Below, in pieces: positions 50,088 through 57,684 of a stretch of DNA of 64,000 nucleotides. The notes under the pieces were generated by a model. It was not told the origin of the DNA. It worked only from the letters and a program-made list of their open reading frames with translations, and did not search any database. Position numbers and translations under genes: made by a program. This stretch comes from Paenibacillus nanensis (GTDB taxonomy: Bacteria; Bacillota; Bacilli; Paenibacillales; Paenibacillaceae). Numbering within the stretch: the stretch's first letter is position 1; every line of letters starts with the position of its first letter. Location: contig NZ_QXQA01000009.1 of NCBI RefSeq assembly GCF_003583765.1, positions 1 through 64,000 of the forward strand. Reading direction: 5' to 3'.

Positions 50088-50302
50088 ATACAGGCAGGTC
50101 TCCTGGCTCGGATTGTCGCGCGCCGCGTCTTCCCAAGCCATTGGCTCAGTGACATGCTGCGGCGGCGATGGCTGCGCGCAGGCTCGATGTCGAGCTTGCG
50201 CCGCCCTCCTTACAGTGGCGGGTCCGCGCCGGATTTGCACCGGCTTCCCTATTAAGCTTCCACGAATATCCGCGTCTGGACATTCGTTTGGCACCTGTTG
50301 CT
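50088..50302 (-). promoter_or_regulatory. Cobalamin riboswitch (AdoCbl aptamer)
   Basis: The minus strand contains the conserved core in order: ACAGGTGCC (50300-50292), GGGAAGCCGGTGCAAATCCG, GCGGACCCGCCACTGTAAGG (B12 box region), and the 3' GAGCCAGGAGACCTGCCTGT ending near 50089. An intrinsic terminator follows at 50003-49968, then btuF. This predicts transcriptional shut-off of the whole btuFCD-cob operon when adenosylcobalamin is sufficient. Confidence 0.95.
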
Positions 50303-50491
50303 TTCGACTATTAAATGATCAGTAGTTACTATACACGCCTTCTTTGTTTTTGTCCAACACATTTCTCACAGTTACGGAAACAAATGTGGCGGATCTGTAA
50401 ACAGGTATAAGAGAGCCTGTTTCGCACATAGGTAAACATAGGATGTCAATTCGCAAATTAATTAACGACATAAAATATAAGGAGGAACACC

Positions 50492-50956
50492 ATGTCAATG
50501 GATGACACGGCAAGCATGCTGACCAAAACCGCTCAAAGTAAATGGGCTTCATGGCTGATGTTCGCGCTGGTTGGAACAGCTGCTATCGTCATTGCCGCAC
50601 TGCTGCTTCGTCCCTCCGCCATTTCAGCGGATTCCGCCGTTACGGAGCATCGTTTCGATAACGGCCATCTGCAATGGCAGATTGAGGATTATCCCGCAAT
50701 CGTGCTGCAAGGCAATAGGTTTCGCCTGACCTTAACCGACGCAGGCGGCGAGCCTCTGCGCGGGGCAGAGCTTGCGATCAAGCTTGAAATGATCGATATG
50801 GAATGCGGCGATTACGATTTCCGGCTGACTGAAACCTCGCCTGGGGTATACACCGGAGAAGGCGTGCCGCTTATGGCCGGTCTCTGGAAAGCGACGCTTA
50901 CCATCGACGGCGATCATGCGTCGGCAATAAGCCGAACGTTAAAGGCGGTATATTGA
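50492..50956 (+). CDS. FixH/YtkA-like membrane protein
   Basis: A 154-residue protein with a single N-terminal membrane helix (WASWLMFALVGTAAIVIAAL) and an extracytoplasmic beta-sandwich. The domain shows QGNRFRLTLTDAGGEPLRGA, MECGDYDFRLTETSPGVYTG and PLMAGLWKATLTID, the YtkA/FixH-type pattern. AAGGAGG lies 6 nt before the ATG. FixH proteins work with copper ATPases in cbb3 oxidase assembly. A SafE-like protein and a CopA/CcoI ATPase are within 2 kb, so a copper or oxidase-maturation role is a reasonable inference. Confidence 0.78.
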   Translation: MSMDDTASMLTKTAQSKWASWLMFALVGTAAIVIAALLLRPSAISADSAVTEHRFDNGHLQWQIEDYPAIVLQGNRFRLTLTDAGGEPLRGAELAIKLEMIDMECGDYDFRLTETSPGVYTGEGVPLMAGLWKATLTIDGDHASAISRTLKAVY

Positions 50957-51237
50957 GCCGGCGGATGAAAGATACAGCGGAAGCCCGGCCGTTTCCCGTT
51001 TATCCGCAATGAGGGGGTAGAACTCGGGAAACCTATGCCCGCATGACGAAACCGGAAGAACTCGGTCAAAATAAACCGGCCATTGCTGTCGTATGCATCG
51101 CGTATAACCGATTTTCTGCGGATAGAATCACCACGGTGACATCAGCGGCAATTTAAAGAATCTAGTGCGCAGGATTAGATCTCTGTAGTAAACTTAACTT
51201 TAGACGTACCTTTATATCTGCGAAGGAGGAAGGAATA

Positions 51238-51663
51238 ATGTCTCTGCTAAACGGTCTGCTCGGCAACTACTCGCAATTATCTCCCCAGGAATTAACAGCT
51301 CAATACGGCGGATTTCTGATGCCAAACGAAGCGATTCAGACTGGCTTCAGGCTGGTGAGGGACACCTTTATTGTGACCGATAGCCGAATCATATTGGTCG
51401 ACCACCAAGGCGTTACCGGCAAAAAGACGAGAGTGGCAAGCATCGACCTTGATTCCATTTTCGATGTGACGATGGAGACGGCGGGAACGGGGTTCGATGA
51501 CAGCGAGGTAACGATCCATTACATCGCCTCGCCATATTATCGCTCGAACAACATCAGCACTGCCGCCTATAAATTCGAGTTCGGCAAAAAATTTAACGTC
51601 CAGCCTTTTTATGTCGCAATGCTGACTGTAGCTCAGCAGAACAAAAAACGTCTTAACGGATAA
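51238..51663 (+). CDS. PH domain-containing protein (bacterial PH family)
   Basis: A 141-residue soluble protein. Residues about 30-125 match a bacterial pleckstrin-homology-like domain (YvbH-type): MPNEAIQTGFRLVRDTFIVT, DSRIILVDHQGVTGKKTRVA, SIDLDSIFDVTMETAGTGFD, YKFEFGKKFNVQPFYVAMLT. GAAGGAGGAAGG precedes the ATG. Function not established. It may bind proteins rather than lipids. It has a bidirectional terminator directly after. Confidence 0.82.
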   Translation: MSLLNGLLGNYSQLSPQELTAQYGGFLMPNEAIQTGFRLVRDTFIVTDSRIILVDHQGVTGKKTRVASIDLDSIFDVTMETAGTGFDDSEVTIHYIASPYYRSNNISTAAYKFEFGKKFNVQPFYVAMLTVAQQNKKRLNG

Positions 51664-51667
51664 ACGA

Positions 51668-51702
51668 AAAAGCCAGTCTACCGCAAAGGCAGACTGGCTT
51701 TT
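51668..51702. terminator. Bidirectional intrinsic terminator
   Basis: The arms AAAAGCCAGTCT (51668-51679) and AGACTGGCTTTT (51691-51702) are perfect, with A/T runs on both sides, between convergent genes. Confidence 0.82.
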
Positions 51703-51719
51703 ATTGATGTTGCTTCGCG

Positions 51720-52406
51720 TTACCACAGCCAGGGGGAGATCGATGGGATGACGCCGTTTGCAGCGAGTCCCCGCAGGATGGACAGCAGGCCGACCGCAAC
51801 CGCCGTGACGACACCCGCCTTTCGCATAAAACGCCTCCACCGTTTGTTCGCGAGTGACGCGATTGAAGCGGCGAACACAAGGGCAGGAACGGTTGCCACG
51901 CCGAACAACGCCATGACAAGCGCTCCCTCCGCCAGCGATCCGGTTGCGGCCGCATTCATACTCATAGCGTAGGTTAGACCGCACGGCAAGAAACCGAACG
52001 CAAAGCCGGTCGCCAGCAAATGCGCCGTTTCCTTTCCGGAAGAAGGCCGCACGCCGGCCGCGAGCTCCTGATGCAGCTTGCCGGATAGACGATTCAGAAA
52101 CGGCAGCTGCACCTTTCGCCAAATCCACAATAGCACAAAACAGCCTCCGATAATCGAAGCCAGACCGCGAATACCCGCCATATTCCCCGCAACATCGACA
52201 AATGAGCCGACCGCCCCCATTGCGGCGCCTAAGATCATATAAGACACGATTCTCCCCGTGTTATACAGGAGCATCGATTTCATGGCGGAAGCCGAGGTTT
52301 GCAGCGAGACGGCGGAGACGATCCCGCCGCACATCCCGATACAATGAGGCGCGCTGAACAAGCCCGTCAGAAGAATAAGTCCGATCGCGTTCCACGTCAG
52401 CGTCAT
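51720..52406 (-). CDS. SafE/TauE-like membrane protein with H-C-x-G-M-C-G motif
   Basis: A 228-residue protein with about six membrane helices. It begins MTLTWNAIGLILLTGLFSAP and carries APHCIGMCGGIVSAVSL near residue 25, a metal-ligand-like motif of the SafE/UreH group found beside CcoI/CopA ATPases. It overlaps the upstream copper ATPase gene by 4 bp (ATGA), so they are translationally coupled. A role in copper delivery or oxidase maturation is inferred. Confidence 0.82.
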   Translation of the reverse strand: MTLTWNAIGLILLTGLFSAPHCIGMCGGIVSAVSLQTSASAMKSMLLYNTGRIVSYMILGAAMGAVGSFVDVAGNMAGIRGLASIIGGCFVLLWIWRKVQLPFLNRLSGKLHQELAAGVRPSSGKETAHLLATGFAFGFLPCGLTYAMSMNAAATGSLAEGALVMALFGVATVPALVFAASIASLANKRWRRFMRKAGVVTAVAVGLLSILRGLAANGVIPSISPWLW

Positions 52407-54649
52407 CCGGCTTTCCTCATTCCGGCCCGCTCCAAGCGGCCTTTTAGCCGAATCGCATTGGTTACGACAGACACGGAGCTAAGCGCCATCGCCGTCCCCG
52501 CCATCCAAGGCTGAAGGAAACCGAGGGCAGCGAACGGAATGATCACCGCGTTGTACAAAAAAGCAAAAACAAGGTTCTGGCGTATATTGCGAATCGTCAG
52601 CCGGCTTAACCGGATCGCTTCCGGGATAGCAGGAAGCCGCGAGAACAACAACGTAATGTGGCCCGCGTTCAGCGCTCCATACGTGCCGTTCCCCATCGCG
52701 ATGCCGACATCCGCAGCTGCAAGCGCGGGAGCGTCGTTCCAGCCGTCGCCTGCCATCGCGACGCGTCTCCCCTTCCGCTTCAGCTCCTCGATCAGCGCAA
52801 GCTTGCCTTCCGGGAGCATCGACGCATGAACGGTTTTTACGCCTATCGCTTTTGCAACGGCGCTTGCCGGCGCTGCATGGTCGCCCGTCGCCACAACGGG
52901 CTCGATGCCAAGCCGCCGCAGCTCCCCCGTCATCGCACGCGCGCCCTGCTTCAGCGTGTCTCGGAATCCGACAATTCCTATGCATGTTCCTTCCAGCGCC
53001 GCATATAAGACAGTCTCTCCAAGCGCTTCTCTATCCGCCGCCATCAATCGCACGGAGCGCGGCAGCTCGATACCTAAGCTTCCTATGAAATGAGCATTGC
53101 CGAACGCCGCCAGCTCGCCTCGCACCCAGCCCTGCACGCCTCCGCCCGCGATGTAGGTGATCCGCTCAGCGCTAGGCGCATTGAGCCCAAGCCGTCCGGC
53201 CTCTTCGCGGATCGCTCCGGCAAGCGGATGCGTTGATTCCGACTCCAGCGCCGCCGCCAACCGGAGCAGCGGCGATCTGCCGATTCCGACCGGTCCTACA
53301 TAGTTCACCTTTGGCTTGCCTTCGGTTAACGTCCCTGTTTTGTCTAGCAGCATCGTATTTATGGAAGCAAGCCTTTCGACCGCACCCGCCTCCTTCGCGA
53401 TGATTCCTCTCTTCGCCAGGCGCCCTGAGGCGATCACAAGCGAGATCGGAGCGGCCAGACCTAGCGCGCATGGACATGCGGCGAGCAGCACGGCAATCCC
53501 GCACAGTGACGCGCGGCTCCAATTCCCCGGATCGGCAAACATCCCCCATGCAAGGAACGTTCCAGCCGCCGCGATCAGCATGGCCGGCACGAACCAGCCC
53601 GCAGCGGCATCCACTTGCGTCTGCAGCGAAGACTTTGCTCTTTGTCCCTGCACGACCAGCTCCTGTATACGGCTCAGCATCGTGTCGTGACCGGCGGCGC
53701 CGGTTTCGATGATCAGCCTTCCCGGTCCGTTCATCGTTCCCGCCCATACCGAATCGCCGGGCCGCTTCATGACGGCCGCGCTTTCTCCTGTAAGGAGCGC
53801 CTCGTCCGCCAATGATTCGCCCTGCAAGATCATGCCGTCAATCGGAATGATCTCATGCGCCTCTACGTGCACGATGTCGCCTTTTCGCACAAATTCCGTT
53901 CGCACAGCCGATACGCTCCCCGCTCGTTCCACCATGGCGGATTGCACGCGCAGCTGATCGAACCCTAACGATTCGTCCTGCGCTTTGAGCGAAGCTGACG
54001 TTTCGATATATTTGCCTAGGAGAATAGCGGTAATGACAACAGCCGAGGTTTCAAAATATAACGGCGCGCCGTGCGATCCGCCCGCTAATAAAGTATCCCA
54101 TCCGCCCTGGAAGACGACGTAATGGCTGTATAAATAAGCAGCCGTCGTGCCGATGACTACGAGCACGTCCATGTTGGCGCTTCGCTGCCTGACGGCGTAA
54201 TACGCCCCAAAGTAAAAAGGCATGCCTATCACAAATTGAATAATGGTTGCGAGTACAAGCTGCAGCCACGGCTGGAACAAAAAGCCGGGAAGCGCGGCAG
54301 CCACTGGTTTAAGCCAGGACAAATGCTCCGTCATGCCGGCAAGGAGAGGCAATGTCAATAGCGTTGCCGCGATTAGCCGAATGAGCAGCCAAACTCTTTC
54401 TCTCTGCAGTCCTTCTCTCGCGGATTCGTTCAGCTTCGCGGTAAAGCCGAGCTGCTCCACCTTCTCCGCCAGCTGTTCCTTTGTCACCCGTTCGGGAATG
54501 ACCTGAACCCAAGCCGTTCGTAGCGGGAAGCTGACCGCCACCTCCGAGACGCCGTCCATACGTCCCAGCGTCTTCTCAATTCTGGCCGCGCACGCCGCGC
54601 AGCTCATCCCTTGTATTGTAAAATCCAACTCATGGCCGCTTCCGCTCAT
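52403..54649 (-). CDS. copA: Copper-type P1B ATPase
   Basis: A 748-residue heavy-metal ATPase. One N-terminal HMA domain carries GMSCAACAARIEK (C17-x-x-C20). The membrane CPC is in VLLAACPCALGLAAPISLVI, the phosphorylation motif is MLLDKTGTLTEGKPKVNYVG, the SEHPLA equivalent is ALESESTHPLAGAI, and the hinge is MAGDGWNDAPALAAADVGIA. The CPC plus a single HMA fits a CopA/CcoI copper ATPase. The direction of transport (efflux, or supply of an oxidase) is undecided. It is coupled to the SafE-like gene. A strong hairpin lies in the leader. Confidence 0.9.
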   Translation of the reverse strand: MSGSGHELDFTIQGMSCAACAARIEKTLGRMDGVSEVAVSFPLRTAWVQVIPERVTKEQLAEKVEQLGFTAKLNESAREGLQRERVWLLIRLIAATLLTLPLLAGMTEHLSWLKPVAAALPGFLFQPWLQLVLATIIQFVIGMPFYFGAYYAVRQRSANMDVLVVIGTTAAYLYSHYVVFQGGWDTLLAGGSHGAPLYFETSAVVITAILLGKYIETSASLKAQDESLGFDQLRVQSAMVERAGSVSAVRTEFVRKGDIVHVEAHEIIPIDGMILQGESLADEALLTGESAAVMKRPGDSVWAGTMNGPGRLIIETGAAGHDTMLSRIQELVVQGQRAKSSLQTQVDAAAGWFVPAMLIAAAGTFLAWGMFADPGNWSRASLCGIAVLLAACPCALGLAAPISLVIASGRLAKRGIIAKEAGAVERLASINTMLLDKTGTLTEGKPKVNYVGPVGIGRSPLLRLAAALESESTHPLAGAIREEAGRLGLNAPSAERITYIAGGGVQGWVRGELAAFGNAHFIGSLGIELPRSVRLMAADREALGETVLYAALEGTCIGIVGFRDTLKQGARAMTGELRRLGIEPVVATGDHAAPASAVAKAIGVKTVHASMLPEGKLALIEELKRKGRRVAMAGDGWNDAPALAAADVGIAMGNGTYGALNAGHITLLFSRLPAIPEAIRLSRLTIRNIRQNLVFAFLYNAVIIPFAALGFLQPWMAGTAMALSSVSVVTNAIRLKGRLERAGMRKAG

Positions 54650-54669
54650 TAACGTCCCTCCAATCCGCC

Positions 54670-54699
54670 AAAAGCCCCGCGCGTCAACGACGCCGGGGC
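54670..54699 (-). terminator. Strong hairpin in the copA leader
   Basis: GCCCCG (54674-54679) and CGGGGC (54694-54699), plus inner GCGTC/GACGC, form a long stem with one bulge, followed on the minus strand by four T. No minus-strand gene lies upstream, so it is likely within the copA leader. The short T-run makes terminator function uncertain. Confidence 0.45.
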
Positions 54700-54874
54700 C
54701 TGTACAGCCTCCCTACACTATATGACCGATGCACGAAATGCATGAATGCTAGTTTGTAGGAAGAAATATTTAGAAAAATAGCAAACGAGAAGAAGCGAAT
54801 CTGCCACATTCTGTTATAATAAGTGGTGGCTGGCGCATCTTTCGCCGCGTATTTAGAATAAGGAGGGTTATTTA

Positions 54875-55306
54875 ATGGGAGCAGCAAATCCGGTTACGAT
54901 TACGGTTCAAACGATTGTCCAAGCCCCGGTCGAAAAGGTCTGGGAATGCTGGACGGAGCCCAGGCATATTACGAAATGGAACCAAGCCTCCGACGACTGG
55001 CACGCGCCGCATGCGGAGAATGATTTAAGAGTTGGCGGCAAGTTCGTAACTAGAATGGAAGCGAAAGACGGCAGCTTTGGATTCGACTTTGGCGGCGTAT
55101 ATGACGAGGTGAAGCAGCACGAAAGCATCGCTTACACGCTCGGCGACGACAGAAAGGTGAAGATCACCTTTGTTCCCAAAGATAATTGCACGCAAGTGAT
55201 TGAATCCTTCGATGCGGAAGAGACCCATGCCGCCGAAATGCAGCAAGCCGGATGGCAAGCCATTTTAGATAACTTCAAAAAGTATGCGGAATCCGTCAAA
55301 GAATAG
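54875..55306 (+). CDS. SRPBCC/AHSA1-like protein
   Basis: A 143-residue START/SRPBCC-fold protein. It begins MGAANPVTITVQTIVQAPVE and shows KVWECWTEPRHITKWNQASD (W-x-x-x-T-x-P-x-x-x-x-x-W), RVGGKFVTRMEAKDG, and a C-terminal EMQQAGWQAILDNFKKY in the AHSA1 pattern (G-W-x-x-x-L-x-x-L). AGGAGGG precedes the ATG. A TATAAT box is at 54815-54820. It is a polyketide-cyclase-like ligand-binding protein of unknown ligand. Confidence 0.85.
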   Translation: MGAANPVTITVQTIVQAPVEKVWECWTEPRHITKWNQASDDWHAPHAENDLRVGGKFVTRMEAKDGSFGFDFGGVYDEVKQHESIAYTLGDDRKVKITFVPKDNCTQVIESFDAEETHAAEMQQAGWQAILDNFKKYAESVKE

Positions 55307-55332
55307 CTCTAATTTTTGCGAGTCAACTAAGC

Positions 55333-55359
55333 GCATGCCGTCAGCGGCATGCGTTTTTT
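55333..55359 (+). terminator. Intrinsic terminator after the SRPBCC gene
   Basis: GCATGCCG-TCAG-CGGCATGC (55333-55352) is followed by a run of six T. Confidence 0.82.
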
Positions 55360-55465
55360 ATCTGACAAGCGATCTGTTTTTATGTAAATTTTTTGTTATT
55401 TCCGTTCATGAGCCCGCTTATCCTATACAATTAAGGCATTCGGATCGATCGAGGAGGCCAAGCTT

Positions 55466-56716
55466 ATGCGTTCGTACACAAAAGAAGAAAAAAGCTGGAT
55501 GTGGTATGACTGGGGCCATTCCGCCTACTCCGTCATCATCTCGACAGCGGTCTTCCCTCTGTTCTACAAAGCCGCCGCGGAAGGCGCGGGTGTCAGCGCC
55601 GCTGATTCCACGGCATACTTGGGGTACGCAATATCGATCTCGACATTGGTCCTTGCTCTGCTTGGTCGGATCTTGGGCACGATTGCCGATTACCAAGGCT
55701 TCAAAAAAACGTTTTTCGCCGGCTTCAGCCTGCTCGGCATCGCAGCCACCGCGCTGCTCGCCTTTATTCCGCACAATAATTGGGAGCTGCTGCTTGTCTG
55801 TTATATGTTTATCGCGATCGGGTCGGCAGGCTCGGCGGTGTTCTACGATGCCTTTCTCGTGGACGTCACGGTTGACGACAGAATGAATAAAGTGTCCGCC
55901 CGCGGATTTGCGATCGGCTATATCGGAAGCACCATCCCTTTTCTGGTCAGCATCGCGATCATTCTGCTTGCCGAGCAAGAGATTCTGCCGCTTTCCGTCA
56001 CGTCCGCGAGTCAAATCGCCTTTTTTATAACGGCGCTCTGGTGGGGCGTCTTCACACTGCCGATGCTCCGCAACGTACGTCAGAAGCATTATATGAAGCG
56101 TGAGCCCCGCATACTTACGAACAGCTTCAAAAGCCTGTTCCAGACCTTTAAACAAATCAAACAGCATCGCGCGATTTTTATTTTTTTGCTGGCCTATTTT
56201 TTCTATATCGACGGCGTCGGGACCATTATTACGATGTCCACCGCATATGGAACGGATCTGGGCATCGAGTCGACGGATCTGCTCATCATCCTGTTCGTCA
56301 CTCAGGTCGTCGCTTCCCCATTTGCGATACTGTACGGTCGTCTGGCGGATCGGTTTTCAGGCAAAACGATGCTGTACGTCGGCATTTGCGTCTATATTGT
56401 CGTATGCGTCTACGCGTACTTTATGAAGTCGGCGTTCGATTTTTGGGTGCTTGCGATGCTGGTCGCCACCTCGCAGGGCGGGATCCAGGCGCTCAGCCGG
56501 GCGTACTTCGCGCGCATGGTGCCGAAGGAGAACGCGAACCGGTTTTTCGGATTTTATAATATTTTCGACAAGTTCGCGTCCATATTAGGCCCCTTCCTCG
56601 TCGGCGTCACCGCGCAGCTCACCGGCAATACGAGCATAGGCGTCTTCAGCCTCGTCATCCTGTTTATCATCGGTATTTTCATACTCATGCGGGTGCCGGA
56701 GCCAGGGAGCAAATAG
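55466..56716 (+). CDS. MFS transporter, UMF1 (Atg22-like) type
   Basis: A 416-residue protein with 12 predicted membrane helices. It shows the family hallmark WMWYDWGHSAYSVIISTAVF, followed by LVLALLGRILGTIADYQGFK and GAVFYDAFLV-like AVFYDAFLVDVTVDDRMNK. In the second half SQGGIQALSRAYFARMVPKE is a further UMF1 signature. Related fungal Atg22 proteins export amino acids. The bacterial substrate is not known. GAGGAGG precedes the ATG. Confidence 0.85.
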   Translation: MRSYTKEEKSWMWYDWGHSAYSVIISTAVFPLFYKAAAEGAGVSAADSTAYLGYAISISTLVLALLGRILGTIADYQGFKKTFFAGFSLLGIAATALLAFIPHNNWELLLVCYMFIAIGSAGSAVFYDAFLVDVTVDDRMNKVSARGFAIGYIGSTIPFLVSIAIILLAEQEILPLSVTSASQIAFFITALWWGVFTLPMLRNVRQKHYMKREPRILTNSFKSLFQTFKQIKQHRAIFIFLLAYFFYIDGVGTIITMSTAYGTDLGIESTDLLIILFVTQVVASPFAILYGRLADRFSGKTMLYVGICVYIVVCVYAYFMKSAFDFWVLAMLVATSQGGIQALSRAYFARMVPKENANRFFGFYNIFDKFASILGPFLVGVTAQLTGNTSIGVFSLVILFIIGIFILMRVPEPGSK

Positions 56717-56744
56717 CAGATAACGACGATAACGAAACCTGCCG

Positions 56745-56774
56745 TTGACAAATCGCGATCCGCTCTTCTAAGAT
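56745..56774 (+). promoter_or_regulatory. Promoter of the aac(3)-like gene
   Basis: -35 TTGACA (56745-56750), 18-bp spacer, -10 TAAGAT (56769-56774). The predicted transcript starts near 56781, before the terminator at 56822-56862 and the ATG at 56886. Confidence 0.6.
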
Positions 56775-56821
56775 TAAAGGGACAATTCGAGAGCCATGCT
56801 GGCGGCGGCAACCTTAAGCTG

Positions 56822-56862
56822 CTCCGCCCAACTCCGTCCTGCTTTAGGGGCGGAGTTTTTTT
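56822..56862 (+). terminator. Intrinsic terminator in the leader of the aac(3)-like gene
   Basis: CTCCGCCC (56822-56829) pairs with GGGCGGAG (56848-56855), followed by seven T (56856-56862). It lies 23 nt before the coding start and downstream of a TTGACA/TAAGAT promoter. A competing pairing of GGCGG (56801-56805) with CCGCC (56824-56828) could act as antiterminator. It may also simply end the upstream MFS transcript. Confidence 0.7.
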
Positions 56863-56885
56863 ATGGCCAACAAGGAGGAGTTCCA

Positions 56886-57683
56886 ATGAATGAGGAAGGC
56901 AAAGCAATTCTGACAATCGAGGATTTGCGGAGAGCATTCGTGTCATGCGGAGTTTCGCGGGGACAACACATCATCGTTCACGCCTCCATGAGCCGCATAG
57001 GCTTCGTCGCCGGCGGAGCGGAAGCCATCGTAAGAGCGCTGCTGGACCTAATCGGCGACGAAGGAACGCTTCTGGCGCCCGCCCAAACATGGAAAAATCT
57101 TGACCCGTCCACCGGCGTCCACGGGGAAATTCCGCATTCCTGGTGGCCGATCATCCGGGAGCATTGGCCGGCGTTCGACCCGCTCGTCACCCCGTCCGTC
57201 GGCATGGGAGCCGTAGCGGAGACGATACGCATATGGCCGGGCGCCAAACGTTCGGGCCATCCAGCGCGGTCGTTCGCGGCTATCGGCCGGTACGCCTCCT
57301 ATTTGACGGAAGAGCACGATCTTCGGAATATATTCGGCGCGGGCTCGCCTCTGGACCGCCTGTATCAACTGGACGGCTACGTCCTGCTGATCGGCGTCGG
57401 TCACGAGAAGAACACGTCGCTTCATCTTGCAGAAACAAAAGCAAGCTTCCCCGGCAAACACGACGTCGAGGAGCACAGCGCCATGTTCGTGGACGGCAAA
57501 CGCGCCTGGGTGTCTTATCACACGCAAGCGGTCGATGACCATGACTTCATACGGCTGGGCACGGAATATGAGCAGGAGCATGCCGTACCGATCCACGCCG
57601 TAGGCGGCGCGGAGGTTCGTTTAATCCGTCAGCGGCCGCTCGTCGATTGGACCGTCGCTTGGATGGAACGGCACAGAACGTAA
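56886..57683 (+). CDS. AAC(3)-type aminoglycoside N-acetyltransferase
   Basis: A 265-residue member of the antibiotic NAT (AAC(3)/YokD) family. Visible: GVSRGQHIIVHASMSRIGFV, GGAEAIVRALLDLIGDEGTL, TPSVGMGAVAETIR, RSGHPARSFAAIGRYA, GAGSPLDRLYQLDGYVLLIG and GVGHEKNTSLHLAE with the catalytic His region. ATG 56886 with AAGGAGGAG is chosen. An in-frame ATG at 56796 reads through the terminator and is unlikely. Family members acetylate aminoglycosides, but some have other physiological substrates. Actual resistance is unproven. Confidence 0.87.
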   Translation: MNEEGKAILTIEDLRRAFVSCGVSRGQHIIVHASMSRIGFVAGGAEAIVRALLDLIGDEGTLLAPAQTWKNLDPSTGVHGEIPHSWWPIIREHWPAFDPLVTPSVGMGAVAETIRIWPGAKRSGHPARSFAAIGRYASYLTEEHDLRNIFGAGSPLDRLYQLDGYVLLIGVGHEKNTSLHLAETKASFPGKHDVEEHSAMFVDGKRAWVSYHTQAVDDHDFIRLGTEYEQEHAVPIHAVGGAEVRLIRQRPLVDWTVAWMERHRT

Positions 57684-57684
57684 C

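Noticed and set aside
49915..50136. 74-codon upstream extension of the btuF frame
   Set aside because: It lies inside the riboswitch terminator and aptamer region. The lipoprotein signal peptide begins at 49914.
51043..51156. 37-codon plus-strand ORF between the FixH-like and PH-domain genes
   Set aside because: No ribosome site and no recognisable product.
56796..56885. N-terminal extension of the AAC(3)-like protein from an upstream in-frame ATG
   Set aside because: It would be translated through the terminator hairpin and lacks a good ribosome site. The ATG at 56886 has AAGGAGGAG and matches family length.
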